Under the pieces are notes generated by a model. It saw nothing but the letters and a program-made list of their open reading frames with translations, was not told where the DNA came from and ran no database searches. From a virus, in the IMG/VR virus record IMGVR_UViG_3300013137_000030, positions 1-45,819 of that record: a stretch of 45,819 bases of DNA. One strand, written 5' to 3'. Position numbers and translations under genes: made by a program. Below are positions 1 to 8,208 of the stretch, piece after piece. How positions within the stretch are numbered: the first letter of the stretch is position 1; every line of letters starts with the position of its first letter.

Positions 1-123
1 CCCTTCATCCTATCCACTACTTCTTGGTAGTAAGAGGGTGGCCACCACTTAGCTTGAATATCAAACTTCCCTCCTGCATCCACTACCCAGTAAGGGTCCT
101 TAAATGGTCTCTCCTTCTTTTCC
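1..123. repeat. Terminal direct repeat, left copy
   Basis: Bases 1-123 are identical to 45697-45819. An exact overlap at the two ends of a contig is what an assembler leaves on a circular or circularly permuted molecule. The reading frame of the minus-strand glycosyltransferase continues without a break across the overlap, which supports true closure. It could also be a short physical terminal repeat, but the contiguous gene makes an assembly overlap more likely. Confidence 0.93.
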
Positions 124-968
124 TTTTCAGTAAGCCAGACTTCTGGTCTAAAATGAATTGGCTTGAGTGGTACCTGCATCTGCTTCTCCCACCACTGGAA
201 GAAGCCATGAATAAAGTGATAGGGTCTTCCACACTCGTTGATAAGCTCATAGTGCATAGGAAGATAGGTGATCCCATCTTTTTCTAGTGGTTTCCTATTC
301 CTGCAAGCCTCGTCGAGGAATTGCTGCTTGAAGCCAGGAAGCTTGGTATCATAGGGACAATTCTCCCAAATCGCTGGGTAAGGAGTCCTAATGTCTGTTA
401 TGTACTTTCCTGGGTAGGTAAGATGAAGATCCCTAATGAAGGCAGTCAACATGAGTACATCCCCAGGAGACAAACCATGTTGGATCACAAGTTGCCTAGG
501 TTGAGGCAATTTACACCCTCCACATTGATGACTAGCACAGAGCTTATCTTTACTGTTTGGGTGACTACAGTCGAATATGCTTACCAGTAAGTCTCCCTGT
601 CCACAAATGTGTCGTTTAGTTTGTTCTTTGAGAGCCCCTCTAAAGAAACAGTAGGAAATCTCTTCTACAAGCTCACTTGTTTCGTTAGAGTTCATAGAAG
701 AGCCTTGAGAAGTGCTTTTAGTCTTGAGCGTTTTGCGTAAGTTATCACGCTTTACTTTTAGATGTAAAGCTGCATCTCTCTTTTCTTTATTGGCAAGACT
801 ATTAAAAGATGTAGTCAAATTAACTGGAAACTCCTTAGCATAAGCCTCGACCTTAACGAGCATACTCGCGCCGCCTGTCTCTCGGCAGCGGCGGCAGACG
901 GGCTCGGTCACGCCGCCGATCTGCGGGTAGCGGGCACAACGACCGTTGGTGGGCAGGCAGTCGCTCAT
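1..968 (-). CDS. Tandem GT9-like glycosyltransferase, N-terminal part (gene crosses the contig join)
   Basis: The frame opens at ATG 968 and stays open to base 1. Through the terminal repeat it joins the frame ending at 44439, giving about 741 residues. The ATG overlaps the TGA of the poly-serine gene (ATGA), so the two are translationally coupled. Residues 1-35 form a short Cys-rich segment (CRRC) coded by GC-rich DNA; an in-frame ATG at 863 marks where AT-richer DNA resumes and may be the older start. A second Cys cluster (CGGC) follows near residues 145-155. The first GT-B-like unit then begins with the motif GDVLMLTAFIRDL, as in ADP-heptose:LPS heptosyltransferases (family known, assignment inferred). 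Likely role: transferring a sugar to a virion protein or host glycan. Confidence 0.75.
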   Translation of the reverse strand, partial: MSDCLPTNGRCARYPQIGGVTEPVCRRCRETGGASMLVKVEAYAKEFPVNLTTSFNSLANKEKRDAALHLKVKRDNLRKTLKTKSTSQGSSMNSNETSELVEEISYCFFRGALKEQTKRHICGQGDLLVSIFDCSHPNSKDKLCASHQCGGCKLPQPRQLVIQHGLSPGDVLMLTAFIRDLHLTYPGKYITDIRTPYPAIWENCPYDTKLPGFKQQFLDEACRNRKPLEKDGITYLPMHYELINECGRPYHFIHGFFQWWEKQMQVPLKPIHFRPEVWLTEKEKKERPFKDPYWVVDAGGKFDIQAKWWPPSYYQEVVDRMK

Positions 969-1600
969 AGTTGGGTCCAATCGCCACAGTAGCCATAGCT
1001 GTTGCAGCCGTTGCAGTAGCCCGAGAGATTGCACGTACCGCCATCCACTACCCAGCACCAATTGCCGTCCCTGGATTCAACAATGCCCAGTGCATAGAGC
1101 ACGCTGGGCGTCTCTTCGTGGGCGTAGGCGAGGATCCATGTGCCGTCGCAGAGCTCCGCGCGGTACCGGGCCTTCCCACCGCTCGTCTCGAACCAGGTCA
1201 CGCAATGCGTTCCGTCGGCGCAGGGCGTGCAGCCTGGCGAATCGGTGATTTGGACGCGAAGTCCGCCCTCGGCGCAGGAGGTCGCCTGAGTGATTTCGGT
1301 GACGACGCAGGTGCCGATGTCGCCGGTGTAGGTGCCGAGAGGGTCTTCTGGGTCGGTGCCGCCTTCCCAGTAGTAGGATGCCCCCTCGCTGCACGTCACG
1401 GACCACACGCCCTCGGAGTAGGCGAGCGTGTAGGTGATACCAGACCTGAGGCCCGCTCCGGAACACTCCTCGCTCAGGGTCACACAGCAGGGGCCGATGC
1501 CGGCGTCAACTGGGGTCAGACAGTAGCGTTTATCCGCCAGGCTCGCACAGTTGCCAGAACTGGACGAACTAGATGAACTCGACGAGGACGATGAAGACGA
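865..1600. other. GC-rich mosaic segment
   Basis: This stretch is visibly much richer in G+C than the DNA on either side and uses codons such as GCC, GGC, CGC and TCG where the neighbours use AGA, CTT and TCA. It covers the C-terminal domains of the poly-serine protein and the first 35 residues of the GT9-like protein. Its right edge falls inside a serine-codon tract (1558-1665) and its left edge at an in-frame ATG (863). This looks like an imported block. Confidence 0.75.
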
Positions 1601-2920
1601 TGAACTTGAGGATGATGAACTTGAGGAACTTGATGAACTTGAGGAACTTGAGGAACTTGATGACGAGCATAGACTATTCCAACCACTACTCACCGAAAAG
1701 GTAAAGTAGATTCCCTCTAACCAGGTATAGCTTCCTGTTGGATTACACGGATCTGTTCCTCCAAAGAAGCCCCCACCAAGTCCTCCAATCAACCACTGCC
1801 CATACCAATACCTCCCAGCCCACCAAATACTAGCAGCACAATTAGTTCCCGCTGTTCCAGAAGCTGAGCAACCAGCTCCCATAGTAACGCAGAAGTTCCC
1901 TGATTGACAACCAGTTCCAGAAGTTCCTACTGAAATAGTATACTGATTACCTTCTAGTGAACTACACACACAAGAACTAGAAGAAGATGAACTTGACGAA
2001 CTACTTGAGCAGCAGTTGTTATTTCCTGCAGAAACTAAGCAGTCATAGCTTCCTGACATCCTTGTATAAAACCCTGCTGGACTACAAGGATTACTTCCTC
2101 CTCGAAATATGCTTGTTATCTCATCTACAACAGCATTTACCCACCAATATAGCCCATCCCACCAAATGGCTACACTGCAATCACCACATGTGGCTGCTCC
2201 TGCGCAACCATTTAAGGTCAAGCAAAAGATTCCTGTCCCAGAGGATAAACAAGGATATTCTCCTCCAATAGGGACAAGTCCTTCTATGTGAACTGTCCAC
2301 TCTGTTCCATTTAGATCTCCACAAGAGGAACAAGAGGAAGAGGAAGAGGAAGATGATGACGAACTACTAGAAGAAGACGATGAGCAACTTTCTAAAGTAC
2401 CAACAGTACATGTTGCTTCTAAGCAAAGTACACAAGTAGCAGGAACAGTACACCCGTCACACCTAAAGCCACTAAAGTCACTATCAATCTCATAGGTTCC
2501 TACTGGATCTTCACTAGTTCTATGGAAGTAGAGTCCACAGTCGTGTGTTATACCTTCTTCAATAAAAACAAAATGACTACAAAGTCTTACTTCAAGGTAT
2601 ATCCAGCAATCTATTGAACTTCCTGTATAAAGTTCATACCCACAATTAGTTATTCCATCCCAAGAGGCTCCCTTATTAAGCTGCCAAGATCCATTTAGAG
2701 GTGCAAAGGTACCTCCTAATCCTGTAAACGTAACTTCATAGCAGTCTTCTCCTCTCCCACAGGATTCTATACTACAAGAAGAGGAAGATTCTGATGAACT
2801 ACTTGAACTACTAGAATATAACGCTCCTGGATCTATATATACCACACCATCTCTTAAGTCACTAAGAATAGTGGTATCTGCAAACCTCAAGGGAGAATGA
2901 TAGTATTTAGTAATCGCCAC
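965..2920 (-). CDS. Poly-serine, Cys-rich multi-module tail protein
   Basis: This 651-residue protein starts at GTG 2920 behind GGGGAG. It is built of repeated Cys-rich modules of about 100-120 residues joined by poly-serine spacers near residues 36-48, 180-196, 304-315 and 419-454. Each module carries a related motif of the form DP..P.G.Y (GGSNPCSPAGFY, GGTDPCNPTGSY, GGTDPEDPLGTY, SEDPVGTY). I do not recognise the family. As the last large gene after the tape measure and distal tail genes it is probably a tail fibre or tip protein that contacts the host. The serine codons are mixed (TCA, TCC, TCG, AGT), so the runs are kept at protein level. The last 200 residues are coded by GC-rich DNA. 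A GT9-like gene follows with an ATGA overlap. Confidence 0.85.
   Translation of the reverse strand: MAITKYYHSPLRFADTTILSDLRDGVVYIDPGALYSSSSSSSSESSSSCSIESCGRGEDCYEVTFTGLGGTFAPLNGSWQLNKGASWDGITNCGYELYTGSSIDCWIYLEVRLCSHFVFIEEGITHDCGLYFHRTSEDPVGTYEIDSDFSGFRCDGCTVPATCVLCLEATCTVGTLESCSSSSSSSSSSSSSSSSSCSSCGDLNGTEWTVHIEGLVPIGGEYPCLSSGTGIFCLTLNGCAGAATCGDCSVAIWWDGLYWWVNAVVDEITSIFRGGSNPCSPAGFYTRMSGSYDCLVSAGNNNCCSSSSSSSSSSSSCVCSSLEGNQYTISVGTSGTGCQSGNFCVTMGAGCSASGTAGTNCAASIWWAGRYWYGQWLIGGLGGGFFGGTDPCNPTGSYTWLEGIYFTFSVSSGWNSLCSSSSSSSSSSSSSSSSSSSSSSSSSSSSSSSSSSSSSGNCASLADKRYCLTPVDAGIGPCCVTLSEECSGAGLRSGITYTLAYSEGVWSVTCSEGASYYWEGGTDPEDPLGTYTGDIGTCVVTEITQATSCAEGGLRVQITDSPGCTPCADGTHCVTWFETSGGKARYRAELCDGTWILAYAHEETPSVLYALGIVESRDGNWCWVVDGGTCNLSGYCNGCNSYGYCGDWTQL
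1558..1665 (-). repeat. Longest poly-serine coding tract
   Basis: About 35 consecutive serine codons on the minus strand. Codons on the left, GC-rich side favour TCG/TCC/TCT; those on the right side favour TCA/AGT. The change of codon choice inside the tract marks the likely recombination junction of the GC-rich segment. Shorter tracts lie at about 1976-2012, 2333-2383, 2777-2815 and, in the next gene, 3268-3297. Confidence 0.85.
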
Positions 2921-2922
2921 TC

Positions 2923-3813
2923 TTAGGCTCCCCAGTAACCAAGAATTACTTCCCCTGTATCTTCATCATACTGCACTGCTACAGTCTCATCACACCTATA
3001 TGTCTTTGTGATGTACCAATCATCAGTATTATAAGATACTGCAAGGTGTATAGGCATTTGGACAGTAGTAGTTGTAGTTCCTGAGTAAGGAGCTCCATAG
3101 GAGAGGTTAGTAACTCCAAATTTATGATAAGCTAACGTGTAATCTGTTGCCCAGATAATAGTATGAAATGCTCCAAAGACACTATCGTCTTCTTTCCTCA
3201 CACTTATCATATCCCCTCTTTGTTGACTTATCCTTGCCCACCAGAGGACATTTTCAGGATCAGCACTACTAGAAGAGCTACTACTAGAAGAACTCTCTCC
3301 AATAGTGTCTATGTACTTTGTCAGCAAGGTAAAAGGCCCAATTGGATTATACTCTCCTACCATACTATCTTTATGCTCCCCTACCCTATCTCCCCACTGA
3401 GGAGTAGAAGAGAGGAAAGTAGTCTCATCAACTCTAATTAACGAGATTCCACTCCTCTTTACCCTAAGTAACTGATTAGTATCTACACCATCTAGGGCAA
3501 GTCCCAAACTATGCGCATTACCTGTATAAGAAGCCAAGTCTGCCTTAAAACTCTTATTCAGCATTGTTGCATTACTACTCTCAAATATCTGTACTATCCC
3601 ACCCACCTCCACTGGATCTGTCCCCTCCCATTCAGCCCAGTCCCAATCTTCTCCCCACTCTCTTTTAGGAGCATTCATCGCCATATGAACGCCCTGCCCA
3701 AGTGCTTCCATTCCTTCTCCTGCCCAAGTAGGACGGAGAGCTTGGCGTAGCATTTCATTATAGTCACGAGCTACTATAAGATCCCCACGAGAAATAGGAG
3801 ACACTATCGCCAC
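2923..3813 (-). CDS. Distal tail protein with poly-serine spacer
   Basis: 296 residues, starting at GTG 3813 with AGGAGG seven bases upstream. It sits 2 bases from the poly-serine gene and directly after a tail protein gene, so it belongs to the same late operon. About ten serines (residues 173-182) separate an N-terminal region from a C-terminal region rich in aromatic and beta-type sequence, the same spacer type as in the next gene. No known family is evident. Position after the tape measure suggests a baseplate, tip or fibre component, perhaps one that carries or anchors the large poly-serine protein. Confidence 0.8.
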   Translation of the reverse strand: MAIVSPISRGDLIVARDYNEMLRQALRPTWAGEGMEALGQGVHMAMNAPKREWGEDWDWAEWEGTDPVEVGGIVQIFESSNATMLNKSFKADLASYTGNAHSLGLALDGVDTNQLLRVKRSGISLIRVDETTFLSSTPQWGDRVGEHKDSMVGEYNPIGPFTLLTKYIDTIGESSSSSSSSSSADPENVLWWARISQQRGDMISVRKEDDSVFGAFHTIIWATDYTLAYHKFGVTNLSYGAPYSGTTTTTVQMPIHLAVSYNTDDWYITKTYRCDETVAVQYDEDTGEVILGYWGA

Positions 3814-3815
3814 AA

Positions 3816-4766
3816 CTATCCTCCTATATACTTAGCTGAAAATGCTGATGCCCACTTAGCAGTCACGCCTGAAGGAGAAGACCCTCCAGCTTGGAGGTAG
3901 ACAGGCACAGATGACAGCGTATCCTTAAACACTCTAGTAAGTGTTGCAGGACTAGTAGACGTATCAAGCTTATCCTCGAAGTCTCTCCAATAGCAGTTCT
4001 TAATTAGGTAGCTACTAGCTCCTGGAAAGAGCCCAGCAGTTGCCATAAATGTATGTTGAAGTATATGATACTGCCTACACATTGACTGAATCTTATAACC
4101 AAGATAGACCCAAGTACCTGCAGTCTGAAAGTCTTTCGACATTATAGGCCAGGGAGTAATATCAGTTGCCTCGTTAACAGTAAACAAGATGTCGTCATAT
4201 TTCTTAAGGGGATGAGGAATAGCTTTTGTCTCTATTCCTGTTTCGTAAGCAAGATCATCAGTGGTCCCATTAAATGTATACGACTCACCCTCATAGATTA
4301 TTGGAGTAGACGAAATCAACTCCGCCTTAATGTTTTCTCTTACTGTCATAAGCATCCTACCCCTTACTACATTAGTCCCTATTCCTTTAGGCCCTACAGC
4401 CTTATACTTTCCATCAGTATCCTTTTCATAACCAACAAGCAACTGTTCCCCAGTTTGTTGAACTTCCTGCTCCACTGAGTGAAATCCTTGGAGAAGTCCA
4501 TAGTAAGTAGCTAACTCATGGCAATTATTTGTTCCATACCTATCTGCTTGCATGTCTACAAGAAACAACTCAAGATCCTCTAATCTATACTCATGATTAC
4601 CAGGAATCTTTATCATTTTGGGATATTCAGGATCAAACAGAGAATCACACGCCATCCCGAGATCTAGCCACTTAGCAATATAGACTACCTCTCCAGTCCT
4701 GTTATTAAACTTCAAGGTTTCTGGCTTATACATCTTCCCAACATCATTTACTGTAGCACCACTCAT
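3816..4766 (-). CDS. Tail protein after the tape measure
   Basis: 316 residues from ATG 4766, whose A is shared with the TAA of the tape measure gene (TAATG), a coupled start. I see no signal peptide, membrane segment or enzyme motif. The place immediately after the tape measure is where siphophages encode distal tail or tail-associated proteins, so a tail-tip role is inferred from context only. The sequence is rich in Tyr and mixed charged residues and ends in a Gly/Ser-rich stretch. Confidence 0.8.
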   Translation of the reverse strand: MSGATVNDVGKMYKPETLKFNNRTGEVVYIAKWLDLGMACDSLFDPEYPKMIKIPGNHEYRLEDLELFLVDMQADRYGTNNCHELATYYGLLQGFHSVEQEVQQTGEQLLVGYEKDTDGKYKAVGPKGIGTNVVRGRMLMTVRENIKAELISSTPIIYEGESYTFNGTTDDLAYETGIETKAIPHPLKKYDDILFTVNEATDITPWPIMSKDFQTAGTWVYLGYKIQSMCRQYHILQHTFMATAGLFPGASSYLIKNCYWRDFEDKLDTSTSPATLTRVFKDTLSSVPVYLQAGGSSPSGVTAKWASAFSAKYIGG

Positions 4767-6844
4767 TATTGTGCTCCAAAATTATCTGCTATTACTTTCG
4801 TGTTAGCTGCTATCTCTGAAAGAAAATCTACATCTTTCCCTCTAGCTATAGCCACACTCGCCCCACCAGCAATAACCCCTCCTCCTATTCCACCAGTAGT
4901 TTCTGCAAACATCCCTCCAATGTTGAAGGTAAGTCCCTTAGTCTTAAAAGCGTCTTCACCTCTTGCATCCTTAGCAAGTCTATCCTCATAGAGTCCCCTT
5001 TCTTTTTCATACCGAAGCATTACTCTCTCTTGTCCTAGTATTCCAAGCATTCTCGCATCACCACCAGCTCTCTCTGCCTTTGCCCACATCTCTTCTTGAA
5101 AATAGTCATCTCTACCTCTTCCTTTTAAGCCTATACCAAAAGGATGCTCAAAGGTGTCTGCAACCACTCGCTTAAGTGCTACCCAAGACTCTCCTAGAAA
5201 AGTCTCAGGCTCTTTAGCCTGTTTAGTATAAGCATTTTTTAAGTTTGTAACTCTAAAAGTCTCAAACTCCTTTAAGTATTCTCCAGGAGTCATACCAGAT
5301 GCTAGAACAGACTTTCCAGTTCTTTTAGCATAATCAGCCTTAAAACGTTCTTCTATTTCATCCATTCTAGGATCAGCTCCCCACTTACTCCTTCCTGGAC
5401 CCTTCTCAAAGGGATACTTTCCAAAATAGGTCTCTGCAATTCCTTTAACTGCTATACCTAGTTTAGAAGCTCCTTCCTCTTTGGGCATATTATTCTTTGA
5501 CCACTCAAGAAATGTGCCCCAAGCAGGAGCAGCATGTTCTCCAAAAGCTGCCTTAGAAGAAGTCCATTGAGCTAAAAAGGCTCTCTGCTGCATTTCAGGC
5601 TTCCTACCCTCTAAGAACATCTTTCCTTCCATAACAGCAGTAGCATCCATCATTGCCTTAATTCTAGCTCTAATCTCAAGTTGCTTCTCTAGTGCCTTAT
5701 TTTTCTCATCTACTACCCTCTTAGTAGTTTTTGTCTTATTAAATTCTATATCCAAACTCTCATCTATCTTTATCCCAAGAGCTTGGAACTGTCTTGTAAG
5801 TCCCATAGCTCCTTTCTTCATCGCTTCTACTGCGTGCTCAAGAGGAATCCTCTTATAAGCAGATAGGTCAGCTGCTCTCTTAGAGAGCATCTGAGTATAC
5901 GTTGCTGCTTCTTTTGCACCCATCCCAAGAGTACGTAATGTGTATCCCATGTCGTTATTGAGTTCTTGGAACTCATAGGAGTTAAGTCCAAGAGACTTCG
6001 AGGTAGTACGTGACCAAGAAGTCATTGACTGTGACATAATCCCAAAAGCATCATGAGTCTTCTCAGCTAGATCTTCATATCTCATTCCCAACTTTATAGC
6101 GTCAGCTGTTTGCCTTCCAACAAATCTCGCTGTCCCAAATATTCCTATCATCCAAATAGCTCTCTTAAGGTAGGACATAACAAACTGTCCTCCCTTAACC
6201 TTACTTTCCTTTCTTCTTCTTTCTGCTCCTGTAGTACGAGTAAGCATATCGCGATCTTCAGGAGCAGTAGTAGTATAAGCTCTCTCTGCCCAAGGAAGAG
6301 CATCTTTCCAGTGCTTTCCTCCCTTTGCATAGGCAAGACTTCTAATTGCTCTTCTTCTAGTAGCTGCCTCCCTTTCCATAGCAAATACTTCTGCGTAGCC
6401 TCTTTTTTCCTCCTTAAGTCTGTCACTAACTGCTTTCTTCGTTGCAGAAGTAAGCTTATCTTCCTCTTTAGCTCGAAGACCCATAGTTATCAGGTCGATT
6501 TTTTCTATCTCTTTAGCAGCTCTTCTCTTTTCTTTAAACACAGCTACATCTGCTGCTCTAGTCTCATAGTACCTTGGGTCTCTCCTTAGTAAAATTCTTG
6601 CCTCTTTTTCTGCAGTTTTCTTAGTCACTCCTCCCTTCTCATAGATTTCTGTGGTAAGACGTTTAAAGTCTCTCTTCATACTAGGAGAAATCTTAGCAAC
6701 TGGAGTCACAGGAATCTCTATTGGCGACAAAGCTTTTGCTTTTCTTACTGCCTCTGCTCTAGCTTTGGCCAGATCAGGAGCAAGTTTAGTGAACCCCAGA
6801 CGAGTATCAATAAGCAACTCGCCTACCTTAATTATTGTCGCCAT
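4766..6844 (-). CDS. Tape measure protein
   Basis: 692 residues, ATG at 6844. A long, Lys/Arg/Ala-rich helical N-terminal half is followed by a hydrophobic stretch near residues 232-250. After it comes a block of the type found in TP901-like tape measures (SLGLNSYEFQELNNDMG, then MLSKRAADLSAY and GLTRQFQALGIKID). The C-terminus has a Gly/Ala-rich hydrophobic segment. The protein sets tail length and helps DNA passage. With the usual 1.5 angstrom per residue the tail would be about 100 nm. Its position behind the two-frame tail chaperone supports the call. Confidence 0.92.
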   Translation of the reverse strand: MATIIKVGELLIDTRLGFTKLAPDLAKARAEAVRKAKALSPIEIPVTPVAKISPSMKRDFKRLTTEIYEKGGVTKKTAEKEARILLRRDPRYYETRAADVAVFKEKRRAAKEIEKIDLITMGLRAKEEDKLTSATKKAVSDRLKEEKRGYAEVFAMEREAATRRRAIRSLAYAKGGKHWKDALPWAERAYTTTAPEDRDMLTRTTGAERRRKESKVKGGQFVMSYLKRAIWMIGIFGTARFVGRQTADAIKLGMRYEDLAEKTHDAFGIMSQSMTSWSRTTSKSLGLNSYEFQELNNDMGYTLRTLGMGAKEAATYTQMLSKRAADLSAYKRIPLEHAVEAMKKGAMGLTRQFQALGIKIDESLDIEFNKTKTTKRVVDEKNKALEKQLEIRARIKAMMDATAVMEGKMFLEGRKPEMQQRAFLAQWTSSKAAFGEHAAPAWGTFLEWSKNNMPKEEGASKLGIAVKGIAETYFGKYPFEKGPGRSKWGADPRMDEIEERFKADYAKRTGKSVLASGMTPGEYLKEFETFRVTNLKNAYTKQAKEPETFLGESWVALKRVVADTFEHPFGIGLKGRGRDDYFQEEMWAKAERAGGDARMLGILGQERVMLRYEKERGLYEDRLAKDARGEDAFKTKGLTFNIGGMFAETTGGIGGGVIAGGASVAIARGKDVDFLSEIAANTKVIADNFGAQ

Positions 6845-6848
6845 CCTA

Positions 6849-7393
6849 CTATTCCCTTGAATAAAACATCCAGACTTGTAAGAGAGAAAGCTTCTTTACT
6901 TCCTCGTAGCTAAATCCCTTCTTCACCAAGGTAAGCATTATTTCTGCCCAGTCAACTGCGATGTCGGAGGGTTTTCAGGAGTAGTTTCTCCCTCCTTTAC
7001 TTTAAGCAATCCACTCTCCACATAAAGGATAGTGGCAAGGTCAGTGTGCTCTACAAGCTCTGAGCAGTCAGAAATAGTAGTATTGGGGTAGTTGGTTTTG
7101 AGAGACCTACAGAGTAAGAACGCTTGTCCAGTAGAGGTATAGACAAAGTTCCAAATATCATCCTCTGACGGGTCTTGAGCAACTGTCTTTGCCAGAGAGT
7201 TAGCCACCAGTGTCTGTCGTTGCTCCTTAGCAACAAACGCAGCTATTGCCTCCAAACGCTGCTTCCTAATCTCTGCAGAAACAGCTGCAAGATCTTCGAA
7301 GTTGATCCTCCTAAGCTTGATTGCACTTCCTTGGAAAGGAACTTCGACATCTTGTTCTACCACCTTATCCAACACAACTCTATTCAGACTCAT
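6849..7393 (-). CDS. Tail assembly chaperone, -1 frameshift product (gpGT-like)
   Basis: A -1 slip at AAACCCT (6974-6968) would replace the last nine residues of the 151-residue frame with a 39-residue extension ending at TAG 6851-6849, about 181 residues in all. The extension (SDIAVDWAEIMLTLVKKG, then SYEEVKKLSLLQVWMFY) resembles the T-domain of lambda-like chaperones, which binds the tape measure. Known biology: most long-tailed phages make two chaperone forms this way. The extension lies just before the tape measure start at 6844, as expected. The frame and the slippery heptamer are seen directly; the slip itself is inferred. Confidence 0.75.
6938..7393 (-). CDS. Tail assembly chaperone, short form (gpG-like)
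   Basis: 151 residues from ATG 7393, with GGAGGGGAG upstream. It contains an N-terminal FQGSAIKLRRINFEDLAAVSAEIRKQRLEA region typical of phage proteins lying between the tail tube and tape measure genes. It is probably the abundant short form that coats the tape measure during tail assembly. It ends at 6938 unless ribosomes slip at 6968-6974 into the -1 frame. Confidence 0.8.
   Translation of the reverse strand: MSLNRVVLDKVVEQDVEVPFQGSAIKLRRINFEDLAAVSAEIRKQRLEAIAAFVAKEQRQTLVANSLAKTVAQDPSEDDIWNFVYTSTGQAFLLCRSLKTNYPNTTISDCSELVEHTDLATILYVESGLLKVKEGETTPENPPTSQLTGQK
6968..6974 (-). promoter_or_regulatory. Programmed -1 frameshift slippery site
   Basis: On the minus strand the sequence reads A AAC CCT in the chaperone frame, which fits X XXY YYZ exactly. 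Re-pairing as AAA CCC leads straight into an open -1 frame of 39 codons. I see no strong stem just downstream. Confidence 0.75.
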
Positions 7394-7414
7394 CTTTCTC
7401 CCCTCCTAGTAGGG

Positions 7415-7789
7415 TTAAGCACCAGTAAGTGTGCTACTCACAGTAAACTGCACCACAAGAACCCTTTCTGACCCATCCTTACTTACTCCCGCTTGAACTC
7501 CATTCACGATAAGGCTCCCAGTGTAGGTTTTTCCTGCAGCAGCAGTAAGTGTGAATGCAGCAGCAGTGGCACCCATAGTGATTGGAGGAGCAGTAGTGTC
7601 ACCCATATAGCAGGTATAACTTCCTGTTGCTCCTTTCAGCCCATCAATATTAGTCTTCCATGCACTTCCACCAGAGAAGATAGAAGTGTCTAGAGCTTCT
7701 CCTGCAATGTCAATCTGCCATTTGTGAACAAACACCACATGCCCAGTAGCAAAGGTCACGTTCCCTGTCGTGCCACTAATAGCAGCCAT
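7415..7789 (-). CDS. Tail tube-like protein, copy B
   Basis: 124 residues, ATG 7789 behind AAGGAGAA. It aligns along its length with the next protein upstream: both start with an ISG.TG.VTFA.G motif, then VHKW, a central GTG/ATGSY.CY and a shared AGVSKDGS.R.L.V.F near the end. The beta-rich composition and place before the chaperone and tape measure fit a tail tube protein. The tandem pair suggests gene duplication, with one copy forming the tube and the other perhaps a decoration or terminal ring. Confidence 0.75.
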   Translation of the reverse strand: MAAISGTTGNVTFATGHVVFVHKWQIDIAGEALDTSIFSGGSAWKTNIDGLKGATGSYTCYMGDTTAPPITMGATAAAFTLTAAAGKTYTGSLIVNGVQAGVSKDGSERVLVVQFTVSSTLTGA

Positions 7790-7807
7790 CAGCAGTTCTC
7801 CTTACCA

Positions 7808-8197
7808 CTATGCCATAACGTTCGTCATTTCACCATTGAATTCAAACTCTACAGTAAGTGTTCTATCAGAACCATCTTTACTAACCCCTGCCTTGATTCC
7901 AGTCGTCCTAATTGGTCCTTTGTAACCAACAGGAGTAGTAGAATCAATTTGGAATGTCGCAGTACCAGTATCTCCCACATCCACTGGAAGAGCCACTACA
8001 CTATCAATATAGCACTCATAGCTACCAGTCCCTGACATCTGTCCTCCAATATAAGTCCTCCAGGCGCCATCAGCAAACGCAGTGGTTTCCAACATCTCAC
8101 AGGTGGGATTAAGTGACCACTTGTGAACATTGGTAGTGTAGCCTTCTGCAAAGGTAACACTCCCTGTAATACCACTAATTGCAACTTCTGCAGCCAT
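7808..8197 (-). CDS. Tail tube-like protein, copy A
   Basis: 129 residues, ATG 8197 with AGGAGGA upstream. It is a paralogue of the 124-residue protein that follows. The strongest shared parts are GSVTFAEG, VHKWSL, GTGSYECY and AGVSKDGSDRTLTVEF. No enzyme motif or membrane segment is present. By position and beta-rich sequence it is the better candidate for the major tail tube subunit, but which copy forms the tube cannot be told from the sequence. Confidence 0.77.
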   Translation of the reverse strand: MAAEVAISGITGSVTFAEGYTTNVHKWSLNPTCEMLETTAFADGAWRTYIGGQMSGTGSYECYIDSVVALPVDVGDTGTATFQIDSTTPVGYKGPIRTTGIKAGVSKDGSDRTLTVEFEFNGEMTNVMA

Positions 8198-8208
8198 CTC
8201 GATTCCTC

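Noticed and set aside
971-1576. 201-codon plus-strand frame in the GC-rich segment
   Set aside because: Antisense to the poly-serine gene. High GC leaves few stops, so the open length is not evidence.
1558-1665. Simple trinucleotide microsatellite expansion
   Set aside because: Serine codons are mixed between TCN and AGT, so slippage of a single unit cannot explain the tract.
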